Positions 25,966 to 34,893 of a stretch of DNA of 64,000 nucleotides are shown here, one piece after another. The first letter of the stretch is position 1. Every line of letters begins with the position of its first letter. Location: NCBI RefSeq assembly GCF_900129795.1, contig NZ_FQWW01000004.1:434001-498000 (forward strand), in the 5' to 3' direction. Made by a program: the position numbers and the translations under genes. The DNA comes from Flavobacterium sp. CF108 (GTDB lineage: Bacteria; Bacteroidota; Bacteroidia; Flavobacteriales; Flavobacteriaceae). The notes below the pieces were generated by a model. It searched no databases. It had not been told where the DNA came from and saw nothing but the letters and a program-made list of their open reading frames with translations.

Positions 25966-26667
25966 TTACGCTCTCTGTCTTACAGTTCGCTGTTCAATTC
26001 TCTTTTCAAATTTTTCTCCCTGAAAGATACGCTGTACCATAATTCCCGGAATATGAATTTGATTTGGATCTAAAGTTCCAACGGGAACCAGTTCTTCAAC
26101 TTCGGCAATGGTAATTTTTCCGGCACCAGCCATACAAGCATTAAAGTTTCTGGCTGTTCCTTTAAAAATAAGGTTTCCGGCTTCATCACCTTTCCATGCT
26201 TTTACAATGGCGAAGTCAGCTTTGAAAGCTTCTTCCATAATGTGCATTTTACCGTTGAATTCACGAACTTCTTTTCCTTCTGCAACTTCAGTTCCGTAAC
26301 CGGCTGGAGTAAAAAAGGCAGGAATTCCGGCTTGAGCGGCGCGGCATCTTTCTGCCAAAGTTCCTTGCGGCGTTAATTCAACTTCCAATTCTCCCGAAAG
26401 CATCTGGCGTTCAAACTCGGCATTTTCACCCACATAAGAGGAGATCATTTTTTTAATCTGTTTCTTTTGCAAAAGCAATCCTAAACCAAAATCATCTACA
26501 CCTGCATTATTTGAAATACAAGTTAAATCTGAAATTTGAGTGTTTACCAATGCTGCAATTGTATTTTCCGGAATTCCGCATAAACCAAATCCGCCAAACA
26601 TAACTGTCATTCCGGTTTCAATTCCTGCAATAGCATCCTGAACATTATTAACTTTTTTTGTTATCAT
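25966..26667 (-). CDS. scoA: 3-oxoacid CoA-transferase, subunit A
   Basis: 233 residues. The alpha-subunit signature [13 protein letters not shown] lies at about residues 21-33, with further family blocks ([69 protein letters not shown]). It pairs with scoB downstream to form the heteromeric transferase used in ketone-body or branched-acid metabolism. First gene of the operon. Confidence 0.92.
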   Translation of the reverse strand: MITKKVNNVQDAIAGIETGMTVMFGGFGLCGIPENTIAALVNTQISDLTCISNNAGVDDFGLGLLLQKKQIKKMISSYVGENAEFERQMLSGELEVELTPQGTLAERCRAAQAGIPAFFTPAGYGTEVAEGKEVREFNGKMHIMEEAFKADFAIVKAWKGDEAGNLIFKGTARNFNACMAGAGKITIAEVEELVPVGTLDPNQIHIPGIMVQRIFQGEKFEKRIEQRTVRQRA

Positions 26668-26780
26668 AACAAATGGTCTTTATTACTGTAATATTTTTGA
26701 TAAAAATAAGATTTTTAGATTGAATTATATCGATTTCGTAAAAAATAAATTTAAAATTAGTTGTTAGTTACGATTAATTA

Positions 26781-26985
26781 TAAACACATAAAAATATATC
26801 TCGTAGAGATTAAATATGGGTAGAATATTTATTAGTAGTAATATTTTTTTTGTCCCGTAGGGATTATATGTGAAGTTTATCAAGAATCTTAAAAAGATGT
26901 AGTCCCTACGGGACACTTTTGAAATCTTATCATTACTTCTTGCTACCGATATTTAACTCCTAACGGAGTATTGAAAATATGTTTT
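26781..26985. repeat. REP-like palindromes (CCCGTAGGGA / TCCCTACGGG family)
   Basis: The stem arms 26851-26864 (TGTCCCGTAGGGAT) and 26901-26915 (AGTCCCTACGGGACA) are nearly complementary. Flanking shorter palindromes TCTCGTAGAGA (about 26800) and CTCCTAACGGAG (about 26960) have the same style. No RAYT gene for this family lies in the window. This and AT-rich DNA fill the gene-free stretch 26668-27093. Confidence 0.65.
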
Positions 26986-27026
26986 ATAAAGCTTAAAAAT
27001 AAAGCCGATCGTATTCCAAAAAAAAA

Positions 27027-27069
27027 TCCTCTTGTATTCTTCCAGACTTAGAAGACCACAAGAGGGTTT
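27027..27069 (-). terminator. Probable terminator of the ricT-gldH-pbp1A run
   Basis: CCTCTTGTGGTCTTC on the minus strand faces GAATACAAGAGG, with a T-rich 3' side, 25 bases after the PBP stop codon. Confidence 0.65.
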
Positions 27070-27093
27070 ATTATTTAAAAAACCAAACTTAAA

Positions 27094-29400
27094 CTATAGT
27101 TCAAATTCGTCTGTATTTTGTTCTGTCTGCGTTGTATCTTTCACTACAGCTGGTCTTTGGTAACAATCTACTTTTATAGAAAGATTTGCCGGACGTTCAA
27201 ATTCTGATTTTGAGATTTGAAGGTTTTCATCTTTATAACAAAGTTTCATGAAATAAGCCCAAACAGGTAACGCTGCCGTTGCACCTTGTCCGTAAGTTAA
27301 GCTTTTAAAACGTGCCGAACGATCTTCACATCCTACCCAAACTCCGGTTACTAAGTTTGGAACCATTCCCATAAACCAACCGTCTGACTGGTTTTGTGTT
27401 GTTCCTGTTTTACCAGCAATTGGGTTTTTGAACATGTATGGATATCCTGTCCAACGGTTATCTCCACTTCCACCACCCTGCGTACGTAAACGCGCTCCAG
27501 AACCGGTTTCGGTTACACCTTCTAATAATTTGATTACGGCAAAGGCAATATCTTTATTTAAAACGTCGTGAGATTCAGGAATTGGTTCGTAAATAACCTC
27601 GCCGCTTTTATTTTCAATTCGGCTTAAAAACTGAGGTTTTACATAAACTCCTTGGTTTGCAAATGTGCTATATGCGGCAACCATATCTTCAACTGTAATA
27701 TCTACTGCTCCTAATGCGATTGAAGGTTGTACTGGAATTTCCGTTTTTACACCTAACTTTCTAGTCAAATCTACAACAGCTTCTGGACCAGTTCTGTCAA
27801 TTAATTTAGCAGAAACTGTATTGATAGAGTTTGCTAAACCTTGTTTTAAGGTTACCATTCCGCGGTATCTGTTATCAGAGTTTCTTGGCTCCCAATCTTC
27901 TGTTACGTGGTGGCGCCCTTTATGAATCATAAAAGGTCCGTCAAGAATAGAGTCGCAAGGAGACATATTTAATTCTTCGATGGCAGTTGCATAAACAAAA
28001 GGTTTAAATGTAGAACCTACTTGTCTTGCTCCCTGACCTACGTGATCGTATTGGAAATATTTGTAATTGATTCCCCCAACCCAAGCTTTAATGTTACCGG
28101 TTTGTGGTTCCATTGCCATTAATCCTGATTGTAAAAAGTGTTTGTAATAACGAATAGAATCTAATGGAGTCATGATGGTATCACGCTCTCCTTTCCATGT
28201 AAATACACGCATTCTTGTTTTTACTTTGAAAGAAGCAATAATATCATCTTCGCTTTTATCGGCATCTTTCATTTGAGCCCAACGGTCAGAATTTTTCATG
28301 GCCTGCATCATGATTCTTTCTGTCTCTGCTTGGGTAATATTTACAAAAGGCGCATTTTTATTGTTTTTCATTTCAATAAAAAATTGCTGTTGTAAATTTT
28401 TCATGTGTTCAGAAACGGCTTCTTCTGCATAAGATTGCATTCTCGAATCGATGGTTGTATAGATTTTCAAACCATCCTTGTAAATATCATAATCAGATCC
28501 GTCTGGTTTTTTGTTTTCAGTTACCCATTTTTTCATATAATCACGAAGATATTCTCTAAAATAAGTAGCTGTTCCTTCGCGGTGGCTTTCAAGTTTGAAT
28601 TTTAATGCAATTGGTAAAGCTTGTAATCTTTCTTTTTCAGCTTCTGTAATCATTTTTGCTTTTGCCATCTGCGAAAGCACCACATTACGACGGTTTTTTA
28701 CTCCTTCCGGATTTCTAACCGGATTGTATAATCCTGAGTTTTTGAACATTCCAACTAAAATAGCCGATTCGTCCATGGTTAAATCTTTTGGATCTTTTGA
28801 GAAATAAGTCTGCGCCGCAGAACTTACTCCAACAGAATAATTCCCGAAATCATATACGTTGCAGTACATGGCAAGGATTTCATTCTTAGTATATTGTCTT
28901 TCCAGACGAATGGCGATAATCCATTCTTTTATTTTTTGTACAATTCTAAAAGGAAGAAATTTTGAACCTTCTCCGTGAAATAATTGTTTTGCAAGCTGTT
29001 GTGTTAATGTACTCGCTCCACCGTTTGTTCCTAAACTAGAAACCGCTCTTAAGGTTCCACGTCCGTCAATTCCAGAATGTTCGTAGAAACGAGCATCTTC
29101 GGTAGCGACTAAAGCTTCAACTAAGCTTTTTGGTAAATCAGAGTATTTAAGCTGAGATCTGTTGGTTTTGAAATATTTACCAATTACAACTCCATCTGAA
29201 GAAATAATCTCAGTAGCCAAATTAGAATCCGGGTTTTCTAAGTCTTCAAAGGAAGGCATTGAACCGAAAAATCCCCAAGAGGCAAATAAAAAGAAAGCCA
29301 GAACGCCTAAAAGTGAATAGGCAAAAATTCTCCAGAATTTCTTTTTGTAATAATTAATATCCTTTACGGTATTGGTTTGATTGTTTTTTTTAGCAGCCAT
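27094..29400 (-). CDS. Class A penicillin-binding protein (PBP1A-type transglycosylase/transpeptidase)
   Basis: 768 residues. N-terminal anchor (about 29-50). Glycosyltransferase-51 domain with the catalytic Glu in ATEDARFYEHSGIDGRGT and further motifs GGASTLTQQLAKQLF and RKINEWIIAIRLE-type sequence (here KIKEWIIAIRLERQYTKNEIL). Transpeptidase domain with SxxK in GSTFKPFVYA, SxN in LANSINTVSAK and KTGT in IAGKTGTTQNQ. All active-site motifs are intact. It polymerises and crosslinks peptidoglycan in the periplasm. It lies 10 bases downstream of gldH in the same direction, so likely co-transcribed with it. Confidence 0.94.
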   Translation of the reverse strand: MAAKKNNQTNTVKDINYYKKKFWRIFAYSLLGVLAFFLFASWGFFGSMPSFEDLENPDSNLATEIISSDGVVIGKYFKTNRSQLKYSDLPKSLVEALVATEDARFYEHSGIDGRGTLRAVSSLGTNGGASTLTQQLAKQLFHGEGSKFLPFRIVQKIKEWIIAIRLERQYTKNEILAMYCNVYDFGNYSVGVSSAAQTYFSKDPKDLTMDESAILVGMFKNSGLYNPVRNPEGVKNRRNVVLSQMAKAKMITEAEKERLQALPIALKFKLESHREGTATYFREYLRDYMKKWVTENKKPDGSDYDIYKDGLKIYTTIDSRMQSYAEEAVSEHMKNLQQQFFIEMKNNKNAPFVNITQAETERIMMQAMKNSDRWAQMKDADKSEDDIIASFKVKTRMRVFTWKGERDTIMTPLDSIRYYKHFLQSGLMAMEPQTGNIKAWVGGINYKYFQYDHVGQGARQVGSTFKPFVYATAIEELNMSPCDSILDGPFMIHKGRHHVTEDWEPRNSDNRYRGMVTLKQGLANSINTVSAKLIDRTGPEAVVDLTRKLGVKTEIPVQPSIALGAVDITVEDMVAAYSTFANQGVYVKPQFLSRIENKSGEVIYEPIPESHDVLNKDIAFAVIKLLEGVTETGSGARLRTQGGGSGDNRWTGYPYMFKNPIAGKTGTTQNQSDGWFMGMVPNLVTGVWVGCEDRSARFKSLTYGQGATAALPVWAYFMKLCYKDENLQISKSEFERPANLSIKVDCYQRPAVVKDTTQTEQNTDEFEL

Positions 29401-29410
29401 AACTATTTTT

Positions 29411-29890
29411 CTAATCTTTTTGTTCTATTCTAAAACCTACGTCTGTAATACCTTCTAAAGCCTCAACACCAGGAATTTTACCTGATTCTCTAACAGCTTG
29501 TTTGATATGAACTTTGTATTTTCCTTTAAACGTTACATTGTCTTTGTAAAAAAGCTTACTTTCTTTAATATCAGAAAAACCATTTCCCATTAATGTTCCG
29601 TCAGGGTTTGCCATTTGGTACTCTAAAGTATCCACTTTAGTAAAACCACTTGGTGTTTCAATAGCCACAATTAAAAATAAATTATTGAAAGGATAATTGT
29701 TGTTATCCCTCAAATTTACAAACAAATTGTACTTTTTGGTAGAATCTAAAACTGGCAGGTCAAAGGTTACAACGCTGTCTTTGTGCCATGCACTTCCAAC
29801 AGATTTGTACTCGTCGAATACTCTTTTTTTATCGCACGAAAAAAGAAGTATCGCCGCCAAAAGAAGAATCACGCTATTTTTTATTCTCAT
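29411..29890 (-). CDS. gldH: Gliding motility lipoprotein GldH
   Basis: 159 residues with a lipoprotein signal ending LLFSCDKK (lipobox Cys at about residue 19). The mature sequence (VFDEYKSVGSAWHKDSVVTFDLPV, LFVNLRDNNNYPFNNLFLIVAIETPSG, DVTFKGKYKVHIKQAVRESGKIPGVEALEGITDVGFRIE) matches the GldH family required for gliding in Flavobacterium, where loss also affects the type IX system. The start overlaps the end of ricT by 17 bases, indicating coupling. Its presence is a strong marker for a gliding or T9SS-bearing Bacteroidota. Confidence 0.93.
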   Translation of the reverse strand: MRIKNSVILLLAAILLFSCDKKRVFDEYKSVGSAWHKDSVVTFDLPVLDSTKKYNLFVNLRDNNNYPFNNLFLIVAIETPSGFTKVDTLEYQMANPDGTLMGNGFSDIKESKLFYKDNVTFKGKYKVHIKQAVRESGKIPGVEALEGITDVGFRIEQKD

Positions 29891-31250
29891 TTTTTGTGAT
29901 AATTATAGGTTTTCTAGGTTCAGCTGGTTTATTTTCATTTGAAGCTGGCTTGTTCGAATTGTTTTTATTCGGATTCGGCTTGTTCTTATGATTTGGTTTA
30001 TTTGGGTTGTTTTGTTTGTTCTGCGGCTGGTTCGGATTTGGATTTACTCCCGCAGGTTTATTATTGTTGTTATTACTTACCTGTTTTGGTTTTTCAGGTG
30101 CTGCAACAACTGCATTTTCAGCATTTTTGCGTTTGCGATTTGGTTTTTTCTTTCTTTTTGGCTGATCGAAACGTGTTAAGCTTTCCTGACCCATTGCGTT
30201 ATTAAAGTCTTTTTCAGGCTCTGAAGTAACTTCGATTGCGAAATCTTCTAAAGAAGAAACTTTATTTTTTTGTTTATTTTCAGCAATAATTTCTTTTACC
30301 TGATCAATTTTTAAAACGTGCCAGTTTGCAAAATTATTAGTGTAGGCAAACCACATTAATCCTTTAAAAATATCTTGTTTTTGGCAGACAGCATCTCCTT
30401 TTTCGGTCACTAATTTAGTGTCGTAATCCGGAAAATCTTTCAATGCATCCATGTACGTGTCTAACTCATAGTTTAAACAGCATTTTAGTTTACCACATTG
30501 TCCGGCTAATTTCTGCGGATTTAGTGATAATTGCTGATAACGTGCTGCAGATGTATTGACACTTCTAAAATCTGTAAGCCATGTTGAACAGCAAAGTTCT
30601 CTTCCGCAAGAGCCAATTCCCCCTAAACGAGCTGCTTCCTGACGGAAACCTACTTGTTTCATCTCGACTCTGGTGCTGAATTCTTTTGCAAAATCTTTAA
30701 TTAAAAGTCTAAAATCGACTCTGTCATTTGCTGTATAATAAAATGTTGCTTTTGATCCGTCTCCCTGGAATTCAATATCTGAAATTTTCATTTCCAATTT
30801 ATGCTGAATCGCCAATTCACGTGCACGAACTTTCATTGGTTCTTCACGATCACGCGCTACAGACCAAATGTCGATATCTTTTTGAGATGCTTTTCTGTAA
30901 ATTTTAGGAATTTCGTTACTATCCGGATTTACTCCTTTTTTCTTCATTTGAATTTTTACCAATTCGCCTGTCAAAGTAACAATACCAATATCATGTCCCG
31001 GTGAAGCAACAGTTGCTACAATATCACCAATACTTAAAGTTAATTTTTCTGAATTTCTAAAGAATTCCTTACGTCCGTTTTTAAAACGAACCTCAACACA
31101 ATCAAAAATCGCCTCTCCATTAGACGGACTCATGTTAGAAAGCCAGTCAAAAACCGTCAATTTATTGCAGCTATCGGTGCCGCAAGTCCCATTATTTTTA
31201 CAACCTTTTGGTGCGCCGCCATCTGAGGTTGAACAACTTGTACATGCCAT
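29874..31250 (-). CDS. ricT: PSP1-domain protein, RicT/YaaT family, with Asn/Pro/Lys-rich tail
   Basis: 458 residues. The N-terminus has five closely spaced Cys residues (CTSC, GCKNNGTC, DSC), likely iron-sulfur ligands. The PSP1 core follows, including GSCGRELCCSTWL and GQCGKLKCCLNYELD, which are typical Cys-rich motifs of RicT. In Bacillus, RicT with RicA and RicF promotes RNA maturation with RNase Y. Here no ricA or ricF is near, and the role in Bacteroidota is not established. From about residue 365 the tail is low complexity (NNNNNKPAG, NPNPNQPQNKQ) and probably disordered. First gene of the run leading to gldH. Confidence 0.87.
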   Translation of the reverse strand: MACTSCSTSDGGAPKGCKNNGTCGTDSCNKLTVFDWLSNMSPSNGEAIFDCVEVRFKNGRKEFFRNSEKLTLSIGDIVATVASPGHDIGIVTLTGELVKIQMKKKGVNPDSNEIPKIYRKASQKDIDIWSVARDREEPMKVRARELAIQHKLEMKISDIEFQGDGSKATFYYTANDRVDFRLLIKDFAKEFSTRVEMKQVGFRQEAARLGGIGSCGRELCCSTWLTDFRSVNTSAARYQQLSLNPQKLAGQCGKLKCCLNYELDTYMDALKDFPDYDTKLVTEKGDAVCQKQDIFKGLMWFAYTNNFANWHVLKIDQVKEIIAENKQKNKVSSLEDFAIEVTSEPEKDFNNAMGQESLTRFDQPKRKKKPNRKRKNAENAVVAAPEKPKQVSNNNNNKPAGVNPNPNQPQNKQNNPNKPNHKNKPNPNKNNSNKPASNENKPAEPRKPIIITKNENKK

Positions 31251-31510
31251 AATTATATATGTAGTGCCGCTAAAGCGCAGCTTAAGTTCATAAACGTTTG
31301 ATCGGTAAAGATAGTATTTTTTTTATTTGGCTATTTATAGATTAATTCTAAAGGGGTGTTAAAAGACTAAACAACTGATTATTAAGCAAAAATATTGTCG
31401 TTGATTCGCTTATTGTACTTTGATTGTTTTATTTTGAAATCTTTAACTTACAATTTTATAAATTTTAAAACGTTATACTTCCTTCAATAAAAATTTAGGA
31501 ATAACTTTGT
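31251..31510. promoter_or_regulatory. Divergent intergenic region with -7 element at 31502-31509
   Basis: Gene-free AT-rich region between ricT (minus) and a hypothetical exported protein (plus). TAACTTTG at 31502-31509 matches TAnnTTTG for the plus-strand gene. Because transcription would start just after it, an in-frame ATG at 31511 is probably untranslated, and the ATG at 31589 is the start. Confidence 0.4.
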
Positions 31511-31588
31511 ATGCTTGTCAAAATTGTCTTACGGTTAAGACAAAAACTAAGTAAATCAATCTTTAAAATAATCATTGATTCTTTAAAC

Positions 31589-32401
31589 ATGAAAACATAT
31601 TTATTATTTATAGTAACACTTCCTTTCGTTAGTTTGACTGCTCAAGTCAATGATGGTAAAAAAGATACATTATTTTTTAGTGTAGATAAGTATTATACTG
31701 TATCTCCTTCGATCGAATTAAAGCTGTCAAATGAAAATTACAACAAGAAACTGGCGTTTGAAAAAATGCAGTTTAGGCAGACAAATACTGACGGTTATAT
31801 TTTTTTTAGTGGTGATTCTGCTTCAACAAAAAACATCAAACCCAAAAACATAATCTCCATAAAAGATTATATTGAAAACAGAAAGTTTTATCATGACGGA
31901 AATTCCAATAAAATAGTAGACAAATGGAAATTAAAAGATTCTTTAACTGATAAATATGTGATTTTTTTTGATGATTGCAATCAACTAATACAAGCTAAAA
32001 GTTTAGAATATATCTCTTACTATCCTATACAGAAAGATTCGAAAATTATTGAAAATAGAAGAAAGGACACTCTTTTTTTTAAATTAGATAATAAATACAT
32101 CTATGAATCTCAGCCAGTAGTTAATCCGAAACAATATTATTTAAAAGACAGCGGCAAGTCTAAAACCGGTACTTTTTTCTTTGAGGAATTTGACGAGCAA
32201 ACCAGACCCAGATTCAAATCTAAAAAAATACTTGATTTAGAAAACTTTGTGCATTCAACCCGATTTTATAATGCTGAACAGCAAATAATTGAAGATCGTA
32301 ATCTATCAAACTATTTAAGCAATTATATCATTTTTCTAGACAAAGAGATCGAAAACAAACATGATTATATACAGATTAAACCTTCTGTAACGATAGAATA
32401 A
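31589..32401 (+). CDS. Exported hypothetical protein with two copies of an approximately 110-residue module
   Basis: About 270 residues with a signal peptide (MKTYLLFIVTLPFVSLTAQ). The mature part is two related modules. Each begins KDTLFF followed by (S/K)(V/L)D, runs through an IKPKNIISIKDYIENRKFY / FKSKKILDLENFVHSTRFY block, and ends YVIFFDD / YIIFLDK. An internal duplication is therefore clear, though the family is not recognised. It is probably periplasmic or surface-associated. It is followed by a strong terminator and has no operon partner. Confidence 0.7.
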   Translation: MKTYLLFIVTLPFVSLTAQVNDGKKDTLFFSVDKYYTVSPSIELKLSNENYNKKLAFEKMQFRQTNTDGYIFFSGDSASTKNIKPKNIISIKDYIENRKFYHDGNSNKIVDKWKLKDSLTDKYVIFFDDCNQLIQAKSLEYISYYPIQKDSKIIENRRKDTLFFKLDNKYIYESQPVVNPKQYYLKDSGKSKTGTFFFEEFDEQTRPRFKSKKILDLENFVHSTRFYNAEQQIIEDRNLSNYLSNYIIFLDKEIENKHDYIQIKPSVTIE

Positions 32402-32442
32402 TTCCGCAGATGAAACAATTAAAAGAGTTGAAATAAATATTA

Positions 32443-32478
32443 AAAACCCATATTTGTAAATAGCAAAATATGGGTTTT
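32443..32478. terminator. Bidirectional terminator
   Basis: AAAACCCATATTTG faces CAAAATATGGGTTTT, followed by a T-tract. It lies between the convergent hypothetical gene and the ferredoxin gene. Confidence 0.8.
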
Positions 32479-32500
32479 CATTTTTTTATAATATTATTTT

Positions 32501-32731
32501 CTAAGTCTCTTTTACAGTAATGATCTTAACCGGACAAGCCTTTGCTGCCAATTCACAGCTTTCTACAATTGTATGATTTGGTGATTTTAATGTAAAAAAG
32601 CCTTTTGCATTTACAGAATGAATCAAAACCGATTTCCCGTCTTTTTTTGACATCTGAAAATGTACCGGATCCATTTCGACACAGTAATTACAGCCAATGC
32701 ATTTATCTCTTTGTAAAGTAACAATAACCAT
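32501..32731 (-). CDS. Single-cluster [4Fe-4S] ferredoxin
   Basis: 76 residues. Cys11, Cys14 and Cys17 form a CxxCxxC group (DKCIGCNYCVE), and a distal Cys in KACPVKI completes one 4Fe-4S site. A further Cys in ESCELA lies nearby. Its start shares a base with the stop of trhP, so the two are translationally coupled. I infer that it supplies electrons to the Fe-S cluster of the U32 protein or to its reaction. No direct evidence for that partner exists in sequence alone. Confidence 0.83.
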   Translation of the reverse strand: MVIVTLQRDKCIGCNYCVEMDPVHFQMSKKDGKSVLIHSVNAKGFFTLKSPNHTIVESCELAAKACPVKIITVKET

Positions 32732-33972
32732 TATGCCTCAACAATTTTATATAATTTGTCCGACATTCTGATTCTAAAAGGAAGTTTAAATGTACAATCA
32801 TCTCCTTTTGTTGCTTTTTCAGCTTCAAGATCGTTTACAAACATTTCATCGATAATCATTTCCTGAGCGCCTGTACTTGGTCCTGTTACCAGAATTTTAT
32901 CTCCAATTTTAATATCGTAAGCTTCAATTTTGAATTGACCTACATTGGCTTTCGGGAAATAATGTGTTCCTTTTCCAACATAAACTTTCTTCTGTGTTGC
33001 AGCAGATCCTGGAATAGCACTCCACTCGCCTAATTCTTGTCCCAAATAATACCCTGACCAGAAACCACGATTGTAAACAGTTTCTAAAGCCTGCATCCAA
33101 AATGTGATTTTTTCTTTTGTGAAAGTCCCTTCGTAATACGCATCAATTGCTTCACGATATGTTTTGATAACTGTTGCCACATATTCTGGCGCACGGCCGC
33201 GGCCTTCAATTTTTAAAACCTGAATTCCCGAATCTATAACCTGATCTAAGAAATCCAGTGTACATAAATCTTTCGGTGACATCATGTATTCGTTATCGAG
33301 TTCGATTTCAAAACCCGTTTCCTGATCGATAACCGTATATTTTTTTCGGCAGTTTTGTTTGCACGCACCACGATTTGCCGATGAATTATGCGAATGCAAA
33401 CTCAAATAACATTTTCCTGAAACCGCCATACACAAAGCTCCGTGTCCAAAAATCTCGATCTCTACCAAATTTCCGTTTGGACCTTTTATCTGTTCTTTCT
33501 CAATTTGGGCCGTAATGTTTTTTACTTGACGTAAGCTCAATTCCCGGCTTAAAACCATAGTATCAGCAAATAAACTGTAGAATTTTATGGTTTCGATATT
33601 GGTTACATTCAGCTGAGTTGAAATATGAACTTCCATTCCAATTGATCGTGCCATTGCAATTACAGCTTGATCAGATGCAATTACGGCTGTAATGTTTACA
33701 TCTTTGGCTTTGTTCAATAATGTTTTTACGACTGATAAATCGTGATCGTAAATAATAGTGTTTAAAGTAAGATAGCTTCGAACGTTTTTTGCTTCGCAGC
33801 GATTGGCTATTTCTTTTAAATCTTCTACTGTGAAATTTACCGTTGAACGCGCACGCATATTGAGTTGTTCTACCCCAAAGTAAATAGAATCTGCACCATT
33901 ATCTAGTGCTGCCTGAAGTGACTCAAAACTCCCCGCAGGAGCCATGAGTTCAATTTTGTTAGTAAGTATCAT
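32731..33972 (-). CDS. trhP: U32 peptidase-family protein, tRNA U34 5-hydroxylation protein TrhP
   Basis: 413 residues. The U32 core begins ELMAPAGSFESLQAALDNGADSIYFGV. The four Cys of the U32 cluster site (Cys181, Cys188, Cys204, Cys208: GALCMAVSGKC, RGACKQNC) are intact. The final segment, residues 328-413, is the U32 C-terminal domain. In E. coli, TrhP makes 5-hydroxyuridine at tRNA position 34 using prephenate, and Fe-S biogenesis is required. Despite the family name, it is not expected to be a protease here. Downstream ferredoxin overlaps by one base. TrhO, the oxygen-dependent alternative enzyme, is encoded upstream on the same strand. Confidence 0.87.
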   Translation of the reverse strand: MILTNKIELMAPAGSFESLQAALDNGADSIYFGVEQLNMRARSTVNFTVEDLKEIANRCEAKNVRSYLTLNTIIYDHDLSVVKTLLNKAKDVNITAVIASDQAVIAMARSIGMEVHISTQLNVTNIETIKFYSLFADTMVLSRELSLRQVKNITAQIEKEQIKGPNGNLVEIEIFGHGALCMAVSGKCYLSLHSHNSSANRGACKQNCRKKYTVIDQETGFEIELDNEYMMSPKDLCTLDFLDQVIDSGIQVLKIEGRGRAPEYVATVIKTYREAIDAYYEGTFTKEKITFWMQALETVYNRGFWSGYYLGQELGEWSAIPGSAATQKKVYVGKGTHYFPKANVGQFKIEAYDIKIGDKILVTGPSTGAQEMIIDEMFVNDLEAEKATKGDDCTFKLPFRIRMSDKLYKIVEA

Positions 33973-34020
33973 TTTTATTTGTATTTTTTTTGCTAATAAC
34001 TGAAACTATAGGTAATGATT

Positions 34021-34190
34021 ATAGCGTGGTATTTTTATTGTTTTTCAAGATAGCCGAAGATTCAACCTTGCAAGATGTATTATCGTTGTGGATATTCGTT
34101 GCGTTCCTGCGGTTAAAACCGCAGGCTATGTTTTTCCTTTGCACATGTTGTTTCAATATAGCCCGTGGTTTCAACCACGGGAAACGTATT
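34021..34190. repeat. REP-like composite element, copy 1 (CCCGTGGTTTCAACCACGGG family)
   Basis: A 170-bp unit starting ATAGCGTGGTAT and ending GGGAAACGTAT. It contains the hairpins CCTGCGGTTAAAACCGCAGG and CCCGTGGTTTCAACCACGGG. A near-identical copy follows at an offset of exactly 224 bases. Both lie 3' of RAYT 2. Together they fill the gene-free stretch 33973-34427. Confidence 0.85.
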
Positions 34191-34244
34191 GATGAGCATA
34201 TTTCTATATTCCAACAGTTAAAGTTAAAACCATTGACAATGGTT

Positions 34245-34414
34245 ATAGCGTGGTATTATTATTGTATATAAAACTGCAAAACGTTCAACCTTGTAAAACG
34301 TATTATCGTTGTGGATATTCATTGTGTTCCCGCGGTTGAAACCACAGGCTATGTTTTTCCTTTGCCCATGTGGTTTCAATATAGCCCGTGGTTTCAACCA
34401 CGGGAAACGTATCG
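34245..34414. repeat. REP-like composite element, copy 2 (CCCGTGGTTTCAACCACGGG family)
   Basis: Second copy of the 34021-34190 unit, same order of hairpins, with the first hairpin slightly degraded (CCCGCGGTTGAAACCACAGG). It ends 14 bases before the 3' end of the RAYT 2 gene. Confidence 0.85.
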
Positions 34415-34427
34415 TTGAATCAAGCAA

Positions 34428-34862
34428 TCATTTATCTCCCAACCCATGCAATTTTATAAAATCATCAAATTCATCTTGACCATTTTTCTTAAGATGATGT
34501 TGCTTTTGATTTTTAATGTAATTGTAAGCAGCATCTAACTGGGATTCGCTGACAGAGAATGCCGCAAAACCAGTTTGCCAAGCAAATTTTTCAAGGATAA
34601 ATTCTCCTCTATTCATAAAATGAGAAGAACTTCCTTTAATTTGCTTAACAATGTCTGAAACAGTTTTTTGTGGATTTTGTAAAAATAAGACATGCACATG
34701 ATCTGGCATTCCATTGATGATTCTAACGGGACATCCAAGTTCAGTCAGCTCTAGCCAAATAAAATCGTACAATGTTTTCTCAATTGAAAAATCAATTAAT
34801 TCCTGACGATTTTTGGTTGCCCAAATTGCATGAGTCCATAATTTGGTATAGGATTGTGACAT
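34428..34862 (-). CDS. REP-associated tyrosine transposase (IS200-like), RAYT 2
   Basis: 144 residues. HUH motif PDHVHVLF (His55, His57, the same register as RAYT 1) and catalytic Tyr in AAYNYIKNQKQHH (Tyr113/Tyr115). A conserved QIKGSSSHFMN block is intact. Alignable along its length with RAYT 1, but clearly diverged, and associated with a different palindrome family (34021-34414). There is no TnpB. It starts 24 bases after the trhO stop on the same strand and separates trhO from trhP, so it probably entered a former trhO-trhP neighbourhood. Confidence 0.88.
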   Translation of the reverse strand: MSQSYTKLWTHAIWATKNRQELIDFSIEKTLYDFIWLELTELGCPVRIINGMPDHVHVLFLQNPQKTVSDIVKQIKGSSSHFMNRGEFILEKFAWQTGFAAFSVSESQLDAAYNYIKNQKQHHLKKNGQDEFDDFIKLHGLGDK

Positions 34863-34866
34863 AAAT

Positions 34867-34893
34867 AAATTAGCATAAAATTTATGCTAATTT
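34867..34893. repeat. Perfect 13-bp-arm palindrome overlapping the trhO stop
   Basis: AAATTAGCATAAA, one base, then its exact complement. It spans the last codons of trhO and ends just before the RAYT 2 start codon. It could be a hairpin at the trhO 3' end or a regulatory or target hairpin of RAYT 2. Confidence 0.6.

Noticed and set aside
29939-30205. Open frames opposite the ricT tail coding for Cys/Tyr-rich peptides
   Set aside because: They are antisense to a well-supported gene, and their composition mirrors its Asn/Lys/Pro-rich tail.
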